Below the pieces are notes generated by a model. That model saw only the letters and a program-made list of their open reading frames with translations, had not been told where the DNA came from and did not search any database. A stretch of DNA of 64,000 nt from Rhynchonema sp. JSB1_4 (Eukaryota; Nematoda; Chromadorea; Monhysterida; Xyalidae). A program made the translations under genes and the position numbers. This document shows positions 53,113-64,000 of the stretch, piece after piece. Positions within the stretch are counted from its first letter, which is position 1. Each line of letters starts with the position of its first letter. The stretch spans positions 1 through 64,000 of the forward strand of contig JASAMV010002052.1 in the NCBI GenBank assembly GCA_030248065.1. Direction: 5' to 3'.

Positions 53113-54937
53113 TTGATGGGCAGAGCGAACGATTGCTTGTGGTGATTGGCTTTGATCAAAATTTGAATGCATCAGATCCAGAGGACATGCGTGCAACACG
53201 TTTGTAGTTGTTCATGGAATAGTCGCTGTCGCACTACGCAAATCATTTTATTTGTGGATTTTATTTGTCATTATTGAGTTTTTTGGCGGTGTGATAATAT
53301 CTCCTCGATATGCCCGCAGCTTTATAAAAATGTAATTTACCGATTTGTTCAAAATCTTCAAGCGCCTAAAACCAAAAGCACCTATCCATGAAAATGGAAG
53401 ACAGATGATCCGGGTGCAGTTTGACGGACGACCTCATATGACATTTTCAAAAAAAAAAAGAATACGCCTTCATCTCAAAACAGACCCTAACCAATGTTTG
53501 AGTCGAAGGGGCACTTTCAACAATGTGCACCGCTACATATGTGTGTATTATGCAGTGAAGAGTCTTTGTTCTTGTGCTTCGTTAACCGAAACGATGGGGC
53601 GGCGGAACATTTGGGTCCACTTTAAAAATTTATATCCGTTGCATAGTTTTGCCGACAAACTCTGGTGAAATATTGTGTGTGAACGACTGCAGTGAAATGA
53701 AAATAATCGAATAAAGCGTTAGTAAAACGGACCGAATGGATGTCTACCAAGCACTTCACCCGGCCGTTTCATTAAATTTACTTCGGCCATCTTCGAGAAT
53801 AACAGACCAAAGTGACAATGCGAACATTAGGCATTCCGCGGGTGTGTGGCTGTTGAACCTAAAACCTCACACTGAAGCTTGGGGTCTCCACCAGATCCAT
53901 TAGAAATGCATTATTGAACTTGGAAACAACTTCCGTCGCTATATTTTACCAGTTCGTAGAAACACTTTTTGTCAAACATAAAAACCCTGCCAGTCCTGCT
54001 AGCGGCCTAGTTTTTGGGAAATTTAGGACAAAACTGCGCAGTGATTTATGTATATATATAAAGTAGCTGGAGATGGGTGTTTTGGTATGAACGAGGTTTT
54101 TTGGGGTGCTGGTGTGTTTCGTGTCCGGAGCTCATTGATGTTCTCGTGGCGGGTTCATTCAAATCAGACTCAGGCCAGGCAGCCCAAAACTTGCTCGTAT
54201 ATTTTATCCATACGTCTACACCAGTGCACATTTTGTCCAAAGTGGTCAGGTTGAGGTCTTGTCACTGTCTGGGGGCTCATGTGCTGTCTGTGGCTTGACA
54301 GTGAACTAATTCGTCTGTTCATCGAATTTGTACGTTTTGATTTAAAAAATCAGATTTGAAAAAGTGACAAACATTGAAGTTTGTAGTTTCCTTGCGTAAC
54401 AATTTTCGATGAACTTTCTGAGACCCAATACCTATAGAATTTGCATTCGTATTACTGTCAGAGTATTTAAATACATAATGTACATACTACATAGGTACTG
54501 TACCTCTTAACCAATTCTTTTTCACATCACAAGCGTTGCACATATAACAACACATGACAGGAAGCTTTCACGATAATCGGGGCACGTACTGTCATGGAGC
54601 TGGGATTACTTGACCAAGTGATTTTTGCGAACTCTATACATACAAAATTGAGATTTAAAATGCTTGCTCTCGCAGAAAAACCAATGGAAATATGAACGGA
54701 CAGAGCCATATTACCACTGGTTTGTTTGCGAGAGCAAACATTTTTCAACTCGTTACATAATACTGTATACCTAAATACTGTATACACGAAATATATGTTA
54801 TATGATGCGGTGTTCCAATGTCAGCTGAGCGTTTGTCAATGAGAATTTTGTCACAAATGTTATTTTTGTTACTTGCGCCAGCGCCGTTTTTCGGCGATGC
54901 AGATTAACCGCCCTATAACAGCTCCGGGCCACAAATG
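53113..54937. other. Downstream of the Kunitz gene, no further gene seen
   Basis: An AATAAA at 53710-53715 is a candidate polyadenylation site. The short open frames resemble nothing I know. From here to the end of the window no gene is recognised. Confidence 0.45.
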
Positions 54938-54939
54938 TA

Positions 54940-55265
54940 AAGTCCGTCCATCAGCTCATGTCACTTTGTGACGCTGCTGGCCAACTTGTCCTGTTCCTCC
55001 ACGTTCTAATGAAAGAGAAATTGAGTTTCCCAAAAAAATTATTTTTTGCTCCTAGATTGTGGTTTTTATGAAATCGATGTGTTTTATCGATTTTAATTCA
55101 ATTAAATTTTAAATTTAATCGAATTCAATCCTTTTCGACATGTTCTGCTATTTTTTAGGTTTTTGCAAAATCGGTCACACTCAATTTCTCTTTCATTAGA
55201 ACGTGGAGGAAGGGAACAAACCAGCCAGCAGCAACACAAAGTGCCATGAGCTGGTGGACGAACTA
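54940..55265. mobile_element. 326-bp TA-flanked MITE, copy 1
   Basis: Inverted arms contain GTCCGTCCATCAGCTCATG on one side and CATGAGCTGGTGGACGAAC on the other, plus inner arms CTCCACGTTCTAATGAAAG and CTTTCATTAGAACGTGGAG. TA flanks both ends. It is related to the element at 59652-59875. Confidence 0.75.
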
Positions 55266-55267
55266 TA

Positions 55268-56690
55268 CGCATGCAATCTGCTGATCCATAGAACGGTGTG
55301 ATCTCTCAAGCTTGATTATTTCACGTAATATTTTGAGTTGCAGACTTATTTGTTCAACTAGAAAAAACAAGTCATGCGTGCAGACAAAGCAGACAGACAC
55401 AGACATTGGCGGGACTAAAAATTTGTGAAATTGCCCTCTGTCACGCGGCACGCGGAAAGCAAGTGAAATATGACTGGGTTAATGCCATAAATTTATTTCA
55501 ATTTATTTCATGTCCGGACTTGTTTAGTATACTAAACTTGATCTCCGTTTTTTGGCAAGCGGAACAAGGCATCTGGACGAACTTTTACGGTTGTTTATCA
55601 GTGCACATGTATAGGCATGCGTAGTGTTCGTTACTTGATCGGTTTGGCTTATTCTATTGTGGTCTAGGCATGTGCTCGTAATGCAGCAGAGCGTCTGTTG
55701 TTGTCAACGCCGTCGCGTCGCGTTATAACCAGGCATCCAATTCTATTCGTCGCATACAGTTGCCGATTGCAACAGGATTAGCCATCGTTTTTATTCCACA
55801 AATCTAATCCACTACAAAATCGCATGTCCGCTACCGCTGTTTACGGGCATAAATTTTACGGTGTTTTCTTTTGTTGCGGGATCAATCCGACCCGAAACGG
55901 CCAAATTTCAGGCCATAAACTTTCATTCAGTGAGGTTTACGAGTTCCACTTTGAGCGTGCATGAGCATACCCTCACCAAACATCCGATCCTAATTTTATT
56001 GCGTTTAAACATTTTATTTATTTATATAGTATTTATTTTATACGTACCTAGATATATACGGTATATGTGCGCTAACATAATGTTCCCACACTTAGACATG
56101 TGCGATGCACAAAAGGTACATACTGTATGTAGATTATCCTAAATGCGGAGACTTGACACAGAAGAAGCCCCAAGCGCCCTTGGGACTTTGTCCTGGTGCT
56201 GTCGACTTGATAAGGCAAGGTTCTTTTGCCGTTTTTGCATGTGCGGTACACGCTGTGTAACGTGTATGCTAGGGCTACTGGCAAAATGTCACATGAGCAA
56301 ATGCATGGGCGCGCTCTAACCATGGACTGAAAAGCAATAATAGCGTTCCTGTGGGTTGCTACTGGTTATTATTCTGAAACAAACTTGTACCATGTCATTC
56401 TGTCAGAAGTACATGTAGGAAAACCGTTCATAAACACTTAGTTCGAAAACAAGACATTGTTTTGTCATTCTCTGGAAATTATCATTCAAACCAAGCGGGA
56501 GCTCAGAGGGTTTCGTTATTTTTCAGCGTTACCAAAACTGCTGTGAGTCCCACATTTTACACCACTTGCAGGCGTTGCTAAAACGGTTGCGTTGCGTTCA
56601 GTCGTTATTTTTTCCGATACCAATAACAGGTGGTTGGATATGGTACATACCCAACACTCAAGGTCCTCTGAACGCCGCATTAATGTTCAA
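55268..56690. other. No feature recognised
   Basis: Anonymous sequence. Short TATATA- and TACATA-rich tracts lie near 56020-56130. No gene or repeat boundary can be supported. Confidence 0.4.
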
Positions 56691-56693
56691 TTA

Positions 56694-57367
56694 AGGTCCG
56701 TTTATACATCTGACTGCTCGGCAGTAGCAGTCAAAAAATTGTGACTTCCCATCCGATTGACTGCTACCCCATTTATACTCGAGCGCAGTGAAACCGATGG
56801 CAGGTACAAAAAAGGTATAAATGCGCCGGGCAGTCAAGGACTGGCAGTCACCGATTCTGACTTCTGGCAGTCAAAAACAGCAAGTTAAAAAGTTTTTAAC
56901 TTTCTGAGCAGTTCCGGGCTGACTCCCGCACATGTTTTGGTGTTTATCGGTAGATCTGGATGAGAAAGCATGGTTTGTGTCGAAAGAAAAACAGAAGGCA
57001 CCCCGCATCATTCTCACCATGACTGTGTAGGTCTTGTTGACTGCCGGGGCCAAATATGTAAGGGAGTTTTGAAAATCGCTTTGCCGGTTGAATGCTCTTT
57101 ATTTGGCTTTAAAAATTGCCCATGTTAAAATAATAATTTGCAAAAACGGTATAAAAACACCTAGACGCAATCCAAGCCAACATCCAACTTTGACTGTCCC
57201 AATTTCTCTTCTAATTCATTTGACTGCCGCCCATCAAAGGCAGTCATCGGCAGTCGGCAGTCAGAAGCAGGCAAACACCAGAAGCAGTCACTTACTGCCG
57301 ATGACTCTGCCTGCCCTTGACTTCCTCAGATTTTTGACTACTACTGCCCAGGAGTCAGAAGTATAAA
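56694..57367. mobile_element. CAGTC-rich inverted-repeat element
   Basis: The left end (CGTTTATACATCTGACTGC, GGCAGTAGCAGTCAAA) is complementary, with a few changes, to the right end (TTTGACTACTACTGCCCAGG, GTCAGAAGTATAAA). The interior is rich in CTGACTGCC/GGCAGTCA words. The start of a second, direct copy (GTCTGTTTATACTCTGACTG) follows at 57369 and is broken off by a poly-C run. Exact ends and target duplication are unclear. Confidence 0.55.
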
Positions 57368-57439
57368 GGTCTGTTTATACTCTGACTGCCCGGCAGTAGC
57401 AGAAAACCCCCCCGCCAAGGGAGAAAAAGAAGGGGGGGG

Positions 57440-59645
57440 AAAAGGGAACCCCCCCCCCCCCCCCCAAACCGACCTTCGTGCAACAAGCTTCGCGTGGTGG
57501 CACGGCGTGGTCTCTTCAAATTCAATTCTCTGCCCCTTCCGTTTCCCGTCAGCGTCGCCATAAATTTTGTTGATGAGTGTTCTCTTGAACCACTGACGGA
57601 TTTGAGGGAACCGTAGGGGGCCACACTTTCTTTTTATCTAAGTAGCCCCTGAGTCCCTTTCAGAGATAAAACAAAAAATTCCAAAAATTACAAAAACCCC
57701 AGGCCGAATACACTGTGTTCAAAGTTCAAGTTCAAGAGCCTGTTAATGGTACAGTCGTCAATTCAAGTGGTCCACTCTGATCGTCAAGCAGCTCAAGTTG
57801 AGCACGAGAGTCATGGGGGTGACGACAGTACTATAAGACCACGTGCTCAGCGGACAGGCCAACTTGACAACTTGACTCCGCTTCAAACCCTCTGAGTTTC
57901 GAGCACGCACTAAACGAAAATTATCTTTTTCTTTTTTACGGTGCTGGACTTCCTCCCTTGGCCAAAACCTTGAGCCTCCACTGGTTTCGAAGTGACACAC
58001 GAATACGGCACTTGTGACGCGCGATATTTTCGAACCGCAACATTTATCAAACAACTCGGAAGATTTTCAGTTTTTTGTCGTAAATTGAGATGTTTACAAC
58101 TGTATGTCACCAAGATGTTACAATCGCCCATACAGTACGTTTGAGCTTAAATGAGCTGTTCTAGAACTAAAACAAATGGTCGATCCTCATCTGAGCGAAA
58201 TTTATCTGTTCACAAGCACTAAATACACAATATCCATGACGTGTGTTCAAAAAATCAGTTACGTTTCAGCAGTATGGCAGTAACCAGCTTGTTTTCAGTT
58301 TATAAAGCTAAATTCAGTGATCCATCAGTAATGTCGTCAACAAAACTTTGCACAGTTTTCACCAAGGTCGATTTTGTTTGAATGAAAAAACGAGGGCAAA
58401 TACATGCCCTATGAAAATAGCGGTAAAGAATCGTGTAGTTCACGAAAAAGTGAAGGGCTTCCCAAAATTATCTTTTAGTCATGTATTGTCTGTACATAGC
58501 AATTTCGAAGCTGCCGTTTTTTTCATTCCTCACTGTTTTGTCCTTCGTTCAAAGTGTGAGCAAGTTTGCCCTGCTGTTGTGCCAGATTTATTCAATTGTT
58601 TGGACGACCACCGACATGAGCCTCGGATATACTTCCGTTTTGCTCCGCGGCTGGTGAAATTAACCATGCTTATTGAGTTTCGACTGGTTGTTTGCCTGTC
58701 TGTTTTGTTTGTATGTTTTCAACTTTGAGGGCCAACAACAGAAGCAGCGCCAAATGCATTTGTTCTCTCAGTCATGTGAACAAACAAGTAATGTCAATGG
58801 AAATCTATGTTTTGTGCAGAACTGAACGATAATGTGTTTTAGTATTGATGAGGATGATAGCCAGTTCAAGCTCACGTTGAATGCGGCGGCTTGGGGCAGT
58901 CCTGTGGTCCCAACAATTACTGACGTTGAAGTCTGTATTTAGTATAATGAATAAACTGTGCATGGTAGGTATACAAGGGACCATGTCGGTTAATGTGTAT
59001 ATTTTAGTTGCAGCACCCTTGTAAGACTCAGGATTCACAATTTAGATCATCCGCGCGAGTAATTTGAGCTGACTTTTGCAAGGCTTTCTTTCCAATGTAT
59101 ATGCATAATTACAATTATTACATATACGTTACGTGCATGTTAGTTGTGTGGGCTGTCATCGTGCCTGCTTGATGTTCAGTTTGATGTACATATTTAATGC
59201 ACAGTTGAGGCACAATCAATTCGTAAATTCTTCATTCGTTTTCGAAACCTGTGGTTTCGAAAAGAGAAACTGCAAACAATAGAGGCAAAATGACAACATT
59301 TGCGGCACTGCAGCAGACAAAAGTTTGTTTTCGAAGTCCATGGATAAATTGCGCCACGTAAGGCACATTCCCCATGAGCTTTTCGCGATATCTCTTTGGT
59401 GTAACAAAATGCAGAGAAACAGGAGTAAACACGACGGAAGGGCCCATCAATTGACGCAGTTTATGGTGTTAGCCGAGGTTCTAACGCGTTCAGATAAAGC
59501 CAAACGATTTCACCAAACTGCAGCCGCAAACTCAGTTGGTTTCCGGTCAGTGGTGATCCTTGTTGTATACCAAACCAAGCATGTTTTGTCTCTTGAGGCA
59601 GCTTCCCACTAATTGGGCCCCACGCGTTGGGTTTATGTTCGCAGG
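57440..59645. other. No gene recognised
   Basis: It begins with a C homopolymer (about 57450-57468). The longest open frame (58348-58728, 126 codons) has no family features. Nothing else can be supported. Confidence 0.4.
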
Positions 59646-59651
59646 CATGTA

Positions 59652-59875
59652 TGGTCCGTCCATCAGCTCATGGCACTTTTGTGTGGGAGGTTCAGGTTTC
59701 GTTGTGAAAAATTGTTCCTCCGCAAGGCAATGTCAGAGAAAACGGCGCAGAAAAATAAAATAAAAACCGATTTCTCTTTCTTTTCTTTTTCGTGAGCCAA
59801 CCGGAACCGAAACAGCACTGGATCCTGTCAAGCTTTTCAGCTGGCAAAAAGTGTCGTGAGCTGATGGATGGACTA
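59652..59875. mobile_element. 224-bp TA-flanked MITE, copy 2
   Basis: Inverted ends GGTCCGTCCATCAGCTCATG and GAGCTGATGGATGGACTA are flanked by TA (59650-59651, 59876-59877). The ends match the family of 54940-55265, with a different interior. Confidence 0.7.
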
Positions 59876-60298
59876 TACAGTACATAGTTGTTTTGAATGT
59901 GTGCATGGTCCCGAATGTGAGCGCCACTTCATGCATTCCAGGAGGTGTTTTGCTTTTGCGCGCGGCGCACTAACGATCAGAGTCGACTACAATTCAGTGA
60001 TACCGGGATAGCTAGTGCATAAACATCCAAGCAAACTTCCTGAATTTATTGCGACAGAGTCAAGCTATCTTTCCTAAATCGCACCTACATATGTAATTGC
60101 GGATTACTGTGACAATTTCCGGTCTCAAACCTTTGCTTTAGTATCGATGCTATGGTGCTGACTCCCTCCTTGACTATTTATTGAAAAAAACACTGCGAGG
60201 CTGTGCGAGGCGATTGGACAAAGCAGGTTTGGGCATGACCACTTTGAGCACAAGTGAAAAAAGCACAAATAAAAGAGCAGCGCTTTTATTTTGTTCCA

Positions 60299-60380
60299 TT
60301 GGCTTAGGCTCAGGCTGATTTTGGTATCAAGCTTAGGCTTAGGCGTAGGCTTACACTTAGGCTTAGCGTTGTGTGTGAGC
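60299..60380. repeat. Degenerate TTAGGC-type interstitial repeat
   Basis: Repeated GGCTTA/TTAGGC units (for example GCTTAGGCTTAGGCGTAGGC and ACTTAGGCTTAG) with interruptions. More units follow the MITE at 60565-60590 (CCTAGGCTCAGGCC). TTAGGC is the telomere repeat of many nematodes, though here it is short and degenerate. Confidence 0.45.
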
Positions 60381-60383
60381 TTA

Positions 60384-60561
60384 GGGCGGGCTTAGGTCAA
60401 ATGCGGAAATCGGAATCCGGAATTAGTTCCGGAAAACGCATTATTTTTGCATGTAAATTCTTGCGTTTTCCGGAAATATTTCCGGAACCCAGATATGTTT
60501 TGGATTTTTGCATGCAAATTATTTCCGGGTTCCGGATTACGGATTTAACTTAAGTTCGCCC
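60384..60561. mobile_element. 178-bp PIF/Harbinger-like MITE, copy 2 (opposite orientation)
   Basis: It starts GGGCGGGCTTAGGT and ends AACTTAAGTTCGCCC. The internal TTCCGGAAAACGCATTA and TGCATGCAAATTATTTCC blocks are the reverse complement of copy 1. Flanks are TTA and TAA, so the 3-bp duplication is imperfect or the site palindromic. The length equals that of copy 1. Confidence 0.68.
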
Positions 60562-60564
60562 TAA

Positions 60565-63500
60565 GGCCTAGGCTCAGGCCTATTCGTTTTTAGGTTCTGC
60601 TCTTTTGGACTCTGCTCTTTTTCAGTTGCTCAAAGTGGTCTTGCTCAAACTGGCTTTGCTGAATTGTCCGTCCGGCGCTTGATCTGCATAATAGACAGAT
60701 AAATTGCAAGGTCGACCACCGTACGTGTTCTCATCTCGTTGTGTTTTCGGTTCTATTAGTACCGTACCAAATGTAGGAACGTATAGTTACATACCGTGTC
60801 AGGTCATGGCTTGTTATCCAGTTTAGTGCTATAGTTGGCTTCTTAACTTTCTGATTAGTTAGACTCAGATAGTTGTGTAATAAAGGCACTCGCCCACTTT
60901 TATGACGGCAAGATGACAAAAGCAGACTATGCCCGTCTTGCACATGATGTGACTTGTTGTTCCACCACAACCCTAGCCGTATCAGGCTTCAGCTGCGGAC
61001 ATGCGACAAAATTATAACCTTTTCGACGTGTCTTGTTTGATTGAGTATGTGCTCTGTCAGAACAGTGACGAGACAACGGAAGGAAATAGGCTATGTACAT
61101 ACATATACATATTGTTATCAACGCAAGTTGACCGTGTTTCATGCAAACGCAGCTGGCGCGTGCTATGCAACACATGCGAGCTGCGACCACAGCCGTCTAG
61201 ATGAGTATAGTCCAGCCACGAACTCATGAGACGACTTATTTTGAAGTTGACTTGAACGGATCCAAAATTCGGTCCACGTCGGAAAGAAAGAAAAAAAACA
61301 TAAAAAACCTCTCCCCCGGCCTCCTCCCACTTCTCCCCCCCCCCCCCTTCTTCTACAATGTTGGTGTAACATACATACATGTACATATACACCCTGATGA
61401 CGTGCGTTGACGACACCAGACATCCTGCTTCCCGTTTGCGCAAACACGGGCAGTTCACAATAGTTGCCAGAAAATATGCTGCGTTTCTATTTTTGCATAA
61501 CGATTCATTGTTAATAACTAGCCGTCCAGGCTTTTGTTGCACATGCGCGTCATAGGTATTATACATATCCTCTGACTACATGTATATTGTCACACCCACG
61601 TCTGCTTGTTATAGTTATACTTTTTGATTGCATCTTGAGATCTGTTCTTGCTAATTAACTGCGCAAAAATGACTGACAGGCACATTCACATTCAATATAA
61701 TAGCATAGCAAGTAACGCCTTTGTATGAATGTGTGTAAGCTGTATCACTAGTCCAGTTCCGGTTTCGTGGGTATGCGGAGATTAGAGAACTGGTTGCCAA
61801 TGCCTAAAGAATGCCCTCTCAAAAGGTTTAAAGGGAGAGGTTAGAGTATACTTATGTAGGTTATGGGAGAAGTTGGACACAGGTAAGACACAAATAGGCA
61901 CAAAGCTGTCCGTCACTATACAGATGGGTTCGCCGGTGAATGACGGGTCACAGTGACGACGGCATAGTGCATTAGCACTTGAACCCAACACACCTGTGAT
62001 GGTATCTTCGTTACCGCTTGTCTCTCTTTTATTCCCGCCTTATGTTCGCAATCAGTTCAAGCATCATAAAACGACATTTATGCGTGTGTATTTCGACCAT
62101 CCGATTTAAGGCCTGTTCCTCCACATAAACTCATTGTAGGTCGAGTTGGTTGAAGGTATTCTTGGGCTTTGGCATTCAGTAAAGGCTTAGACTTGGGCTT
62201 GCTCTTCCAAACTACTAGTTTATGGCTTGGGTTCAGGTCTGGGTTGAGCACATATCAACCGGTCGGGTGGAGGAAGAGGTCAGTCGCCAAAGGTCACTAG
62301 GACCATTTCAGAACTTGCTGAAACTGCGTCAGAATAAAGATCGTCCTGGACGAGAACAAATCCCAAATATAAAATGCTAGATCAGTAGCAACCTTGAGAT
62401 TCACGTGCTCAAAGTCCCAAAAATGGCTTCGCGTGGGATCGAGAAATTGCTTGGGAATTTCAATTTTGCCGTCTTCGGAAATGAAAATCCGAACCTCGAT
62501 CGGACTGGCCTCTCTTATTATGATTTTGGCAAAAACCGTTCTTGACTCACTCTAATTGGACGGGAAACATACAAAATCGATTTCGCCAAAATCTCGAAGT
62601 GAACGGCCAGTCCGACTGACAGTCGGATTTCTTTTACGAAGGCGGGAAATCTGAAATTCGCCCATACAATGTCTCGATCCTCCTCGAAACCATTTCGGGA
62701 ATTTGAGCCTCTGGATCTCAGGCAGGGTTCGTGGCGATCTAGAATTCCATATTCGGCATATTTGTTCCGGTCTAGGGCAGGTCTCCATCCTCACGCAGTT
62801 TCAGCCAATTTTGCAATGGTGCCAATGGCCTTTGTACATGAACTTCAGGCTCGATTTCAGCCTTAATATTCATTGATTCATTTTGAGCTTCGGCCTTGGT
62901 CTAGGCGTAGGCCTTAACTTTTAAAACCACATCTTGTTAAGCAGATCTATTTGCCCACGTGCGTGTGTCACAACTGCAGTAGTACTCTCCAATGAAGTTC
63001 CGTCCACCGTCTTCGCCTCTGCTCTAACCTCTCACTTTCCACATACTGCTCTAACCGTACGCTTTACCTATGCTCTAACCTCATGCAATCGCTTCGTAAA
63101 CAACTTTACTGGTAGGGTATAACAACAAATGCGAAATTGAAAGATAAATTAGTCCTCAGTAATTGCCATGAAAACTAGTTTTGTCAGTCAGTTATTCGCA
63201 TAATACAGTATCTGACGAACTATGTACATACATATGTGGCCACCCAGGCGCTAGTCGCTCGCTAGAGGCGTTGTGCACATAAAGATGCTGCTTCATAACC
63301 AGTGCGAAAATTCAGATAATTACTTTGATTGGAAACTATACAAGAGTAAAAGTGTCGCATGTTGATATGCTCGACACAAGGGGTCCAAGGGGGCACAGGG
63401 GCTAGACCCCCTTTTGGTCAAAGTGGCCCGGAATGGGGGGCCACCGTTTCGGAAAAAAGAAGGAAAAAGGACCCCCAAATTTCATTTCATTCTAATACGC

Positions 63501-64000
63501 TTCGAAGGTAAAAACATCGCGCGCTTCGCGCGTTAGATACGCCCATATCATTGAAATTTCACCACAAATATCACCGCTAAACCTCGTGCTAAAGCTAAAA
63601 AGGTCCATGTCCTTCCGGGAGCATTACGTTCCGTGTAGCGGCTCAGAGTTCATAGTTGGAGCCAAATGAAACGAAACAAACACCAAAACAATTGTGCGCA
63701 TTTGAAGAGTTCATTTACTCTCACATGGGCGTGTGCGTCACTGTTGCGCGACGTTGTCGTGTCAGTCAGTTTTTCCTGCTGTATGTTGCATTGGAAGCTT
63801 TTTACATGCTGAAGAAACTGACTTACAAAACGGACTGACATGGCAATTATTGGTGTTTCCCTCTGCTCTCTGATTGATTGTCTGCTAACAGAAACGGCAT
63901 CGGTTTGCGCCGTAGCATTTTGAAATATTGCCGTGTCCGCTAGCAATGAAGCAACCTGATTTTTTTTGGAAATGGCACCTGACGCACAGAGTTCCTATAT
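60565..64000. other. Anonymous tail of the window
   Basis: No gene is recognised. Visible items are a C-rich tract (61318-61348), GGCTTA-like words at 62165-62240 and 62885-62905, and a repeat-like block near 63400-63545 with the hairpin CGCGCGCTTCGCGCG (63517-63532). Confidence 0.4.

Noticed and set aside
58348..58728. 126-codon plus-strand open frame
   Set aside because: No recognisable domain, no supporting splice structure, and a repeat-rich neighbourhood. It could be a fragment but cannot be supported.

Overview
The window is a piece of an animal nuclear genome. Genes have many short exons with GT-AG introns, the gene set is metazoan (DHX15, SMG9, RMND5, RIC8, TMCO1, PPAN, an SLC6 transporter, a Kunitz/cysteine-rich secreted protein), and 3' regions carry AATAAA signals. 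My inference is an ecdysozoan, most probably a nematode. The grounds are alternating Kunitz and lustrin-like cysteine modules, a run of same-strand housekeeping genes with operon-like spacing and splice acceptors just before the start codons, and degenerate TTAGGC-type repeats near 60.3 kb. A tardigrade or nematomorph is not excluded.

Layout. Positions 1-6.3 kb are gene-poor and full of GC-rich interspersed repeats. From 6.4 to 53.1 kb, eight genes lie on the + strand. DHX15 (6389-15180, 13 exons) has a large first intron that is a nest of small hAT-like elements. SMG9 (15623-18628), RMND5/GID2 (18849-21340), RIC8/synembryn (21761-27639), TMCO1 (28090-29778) and PPAN/SSF1 (30267-33123) follow, with stop-to-start gaps of only 220-490 bp. 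After 1.4 kb comes an SLC6-family transporter (34559-39127). After 1.7 kb comes a 25-exon gene for a secreted Kunitz plus cysteine-rich repeat protein (40828-53112). Positions 53.1-64 kb contain only repeats and anonymous sequence.

The first six genes act in core RNA and protein homeostasis: pre-mRNA splicing and ribosome helicase, nonsense-mediated decay, the CTLH/GID ubiquitin ligase, a G-alpha chaperone/GEF, an ER calcium channel/translocon factor, and 60S ribosome assembly. Their arrangement suggests a polycistronic operon, but no spliced leader or cDNA is available here to prove it. All exon models were built by reading splice sites by hand and keeping the reading frame, guided by remembered family sequences. 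Start codons and small exons may be off.

Mobile DNA is abundant and well preserved. It includes several hAT-like elements with matching 8-bp target duplications, TA-flanked and TAA-flanked MITEs, a 318-bp near-perfect hairpin MITE, and a 1.9-kb foldback element with tandem-repeat arms. The most interesting points are a MITE inside a coding exon of the SLC6 gene that brings splice sites with it, a 10-bp motif (TGATGTTTCA) found 17 times in genes and introns and often close to 3' splice sites, and a 256-bp stretch with only two G residues.
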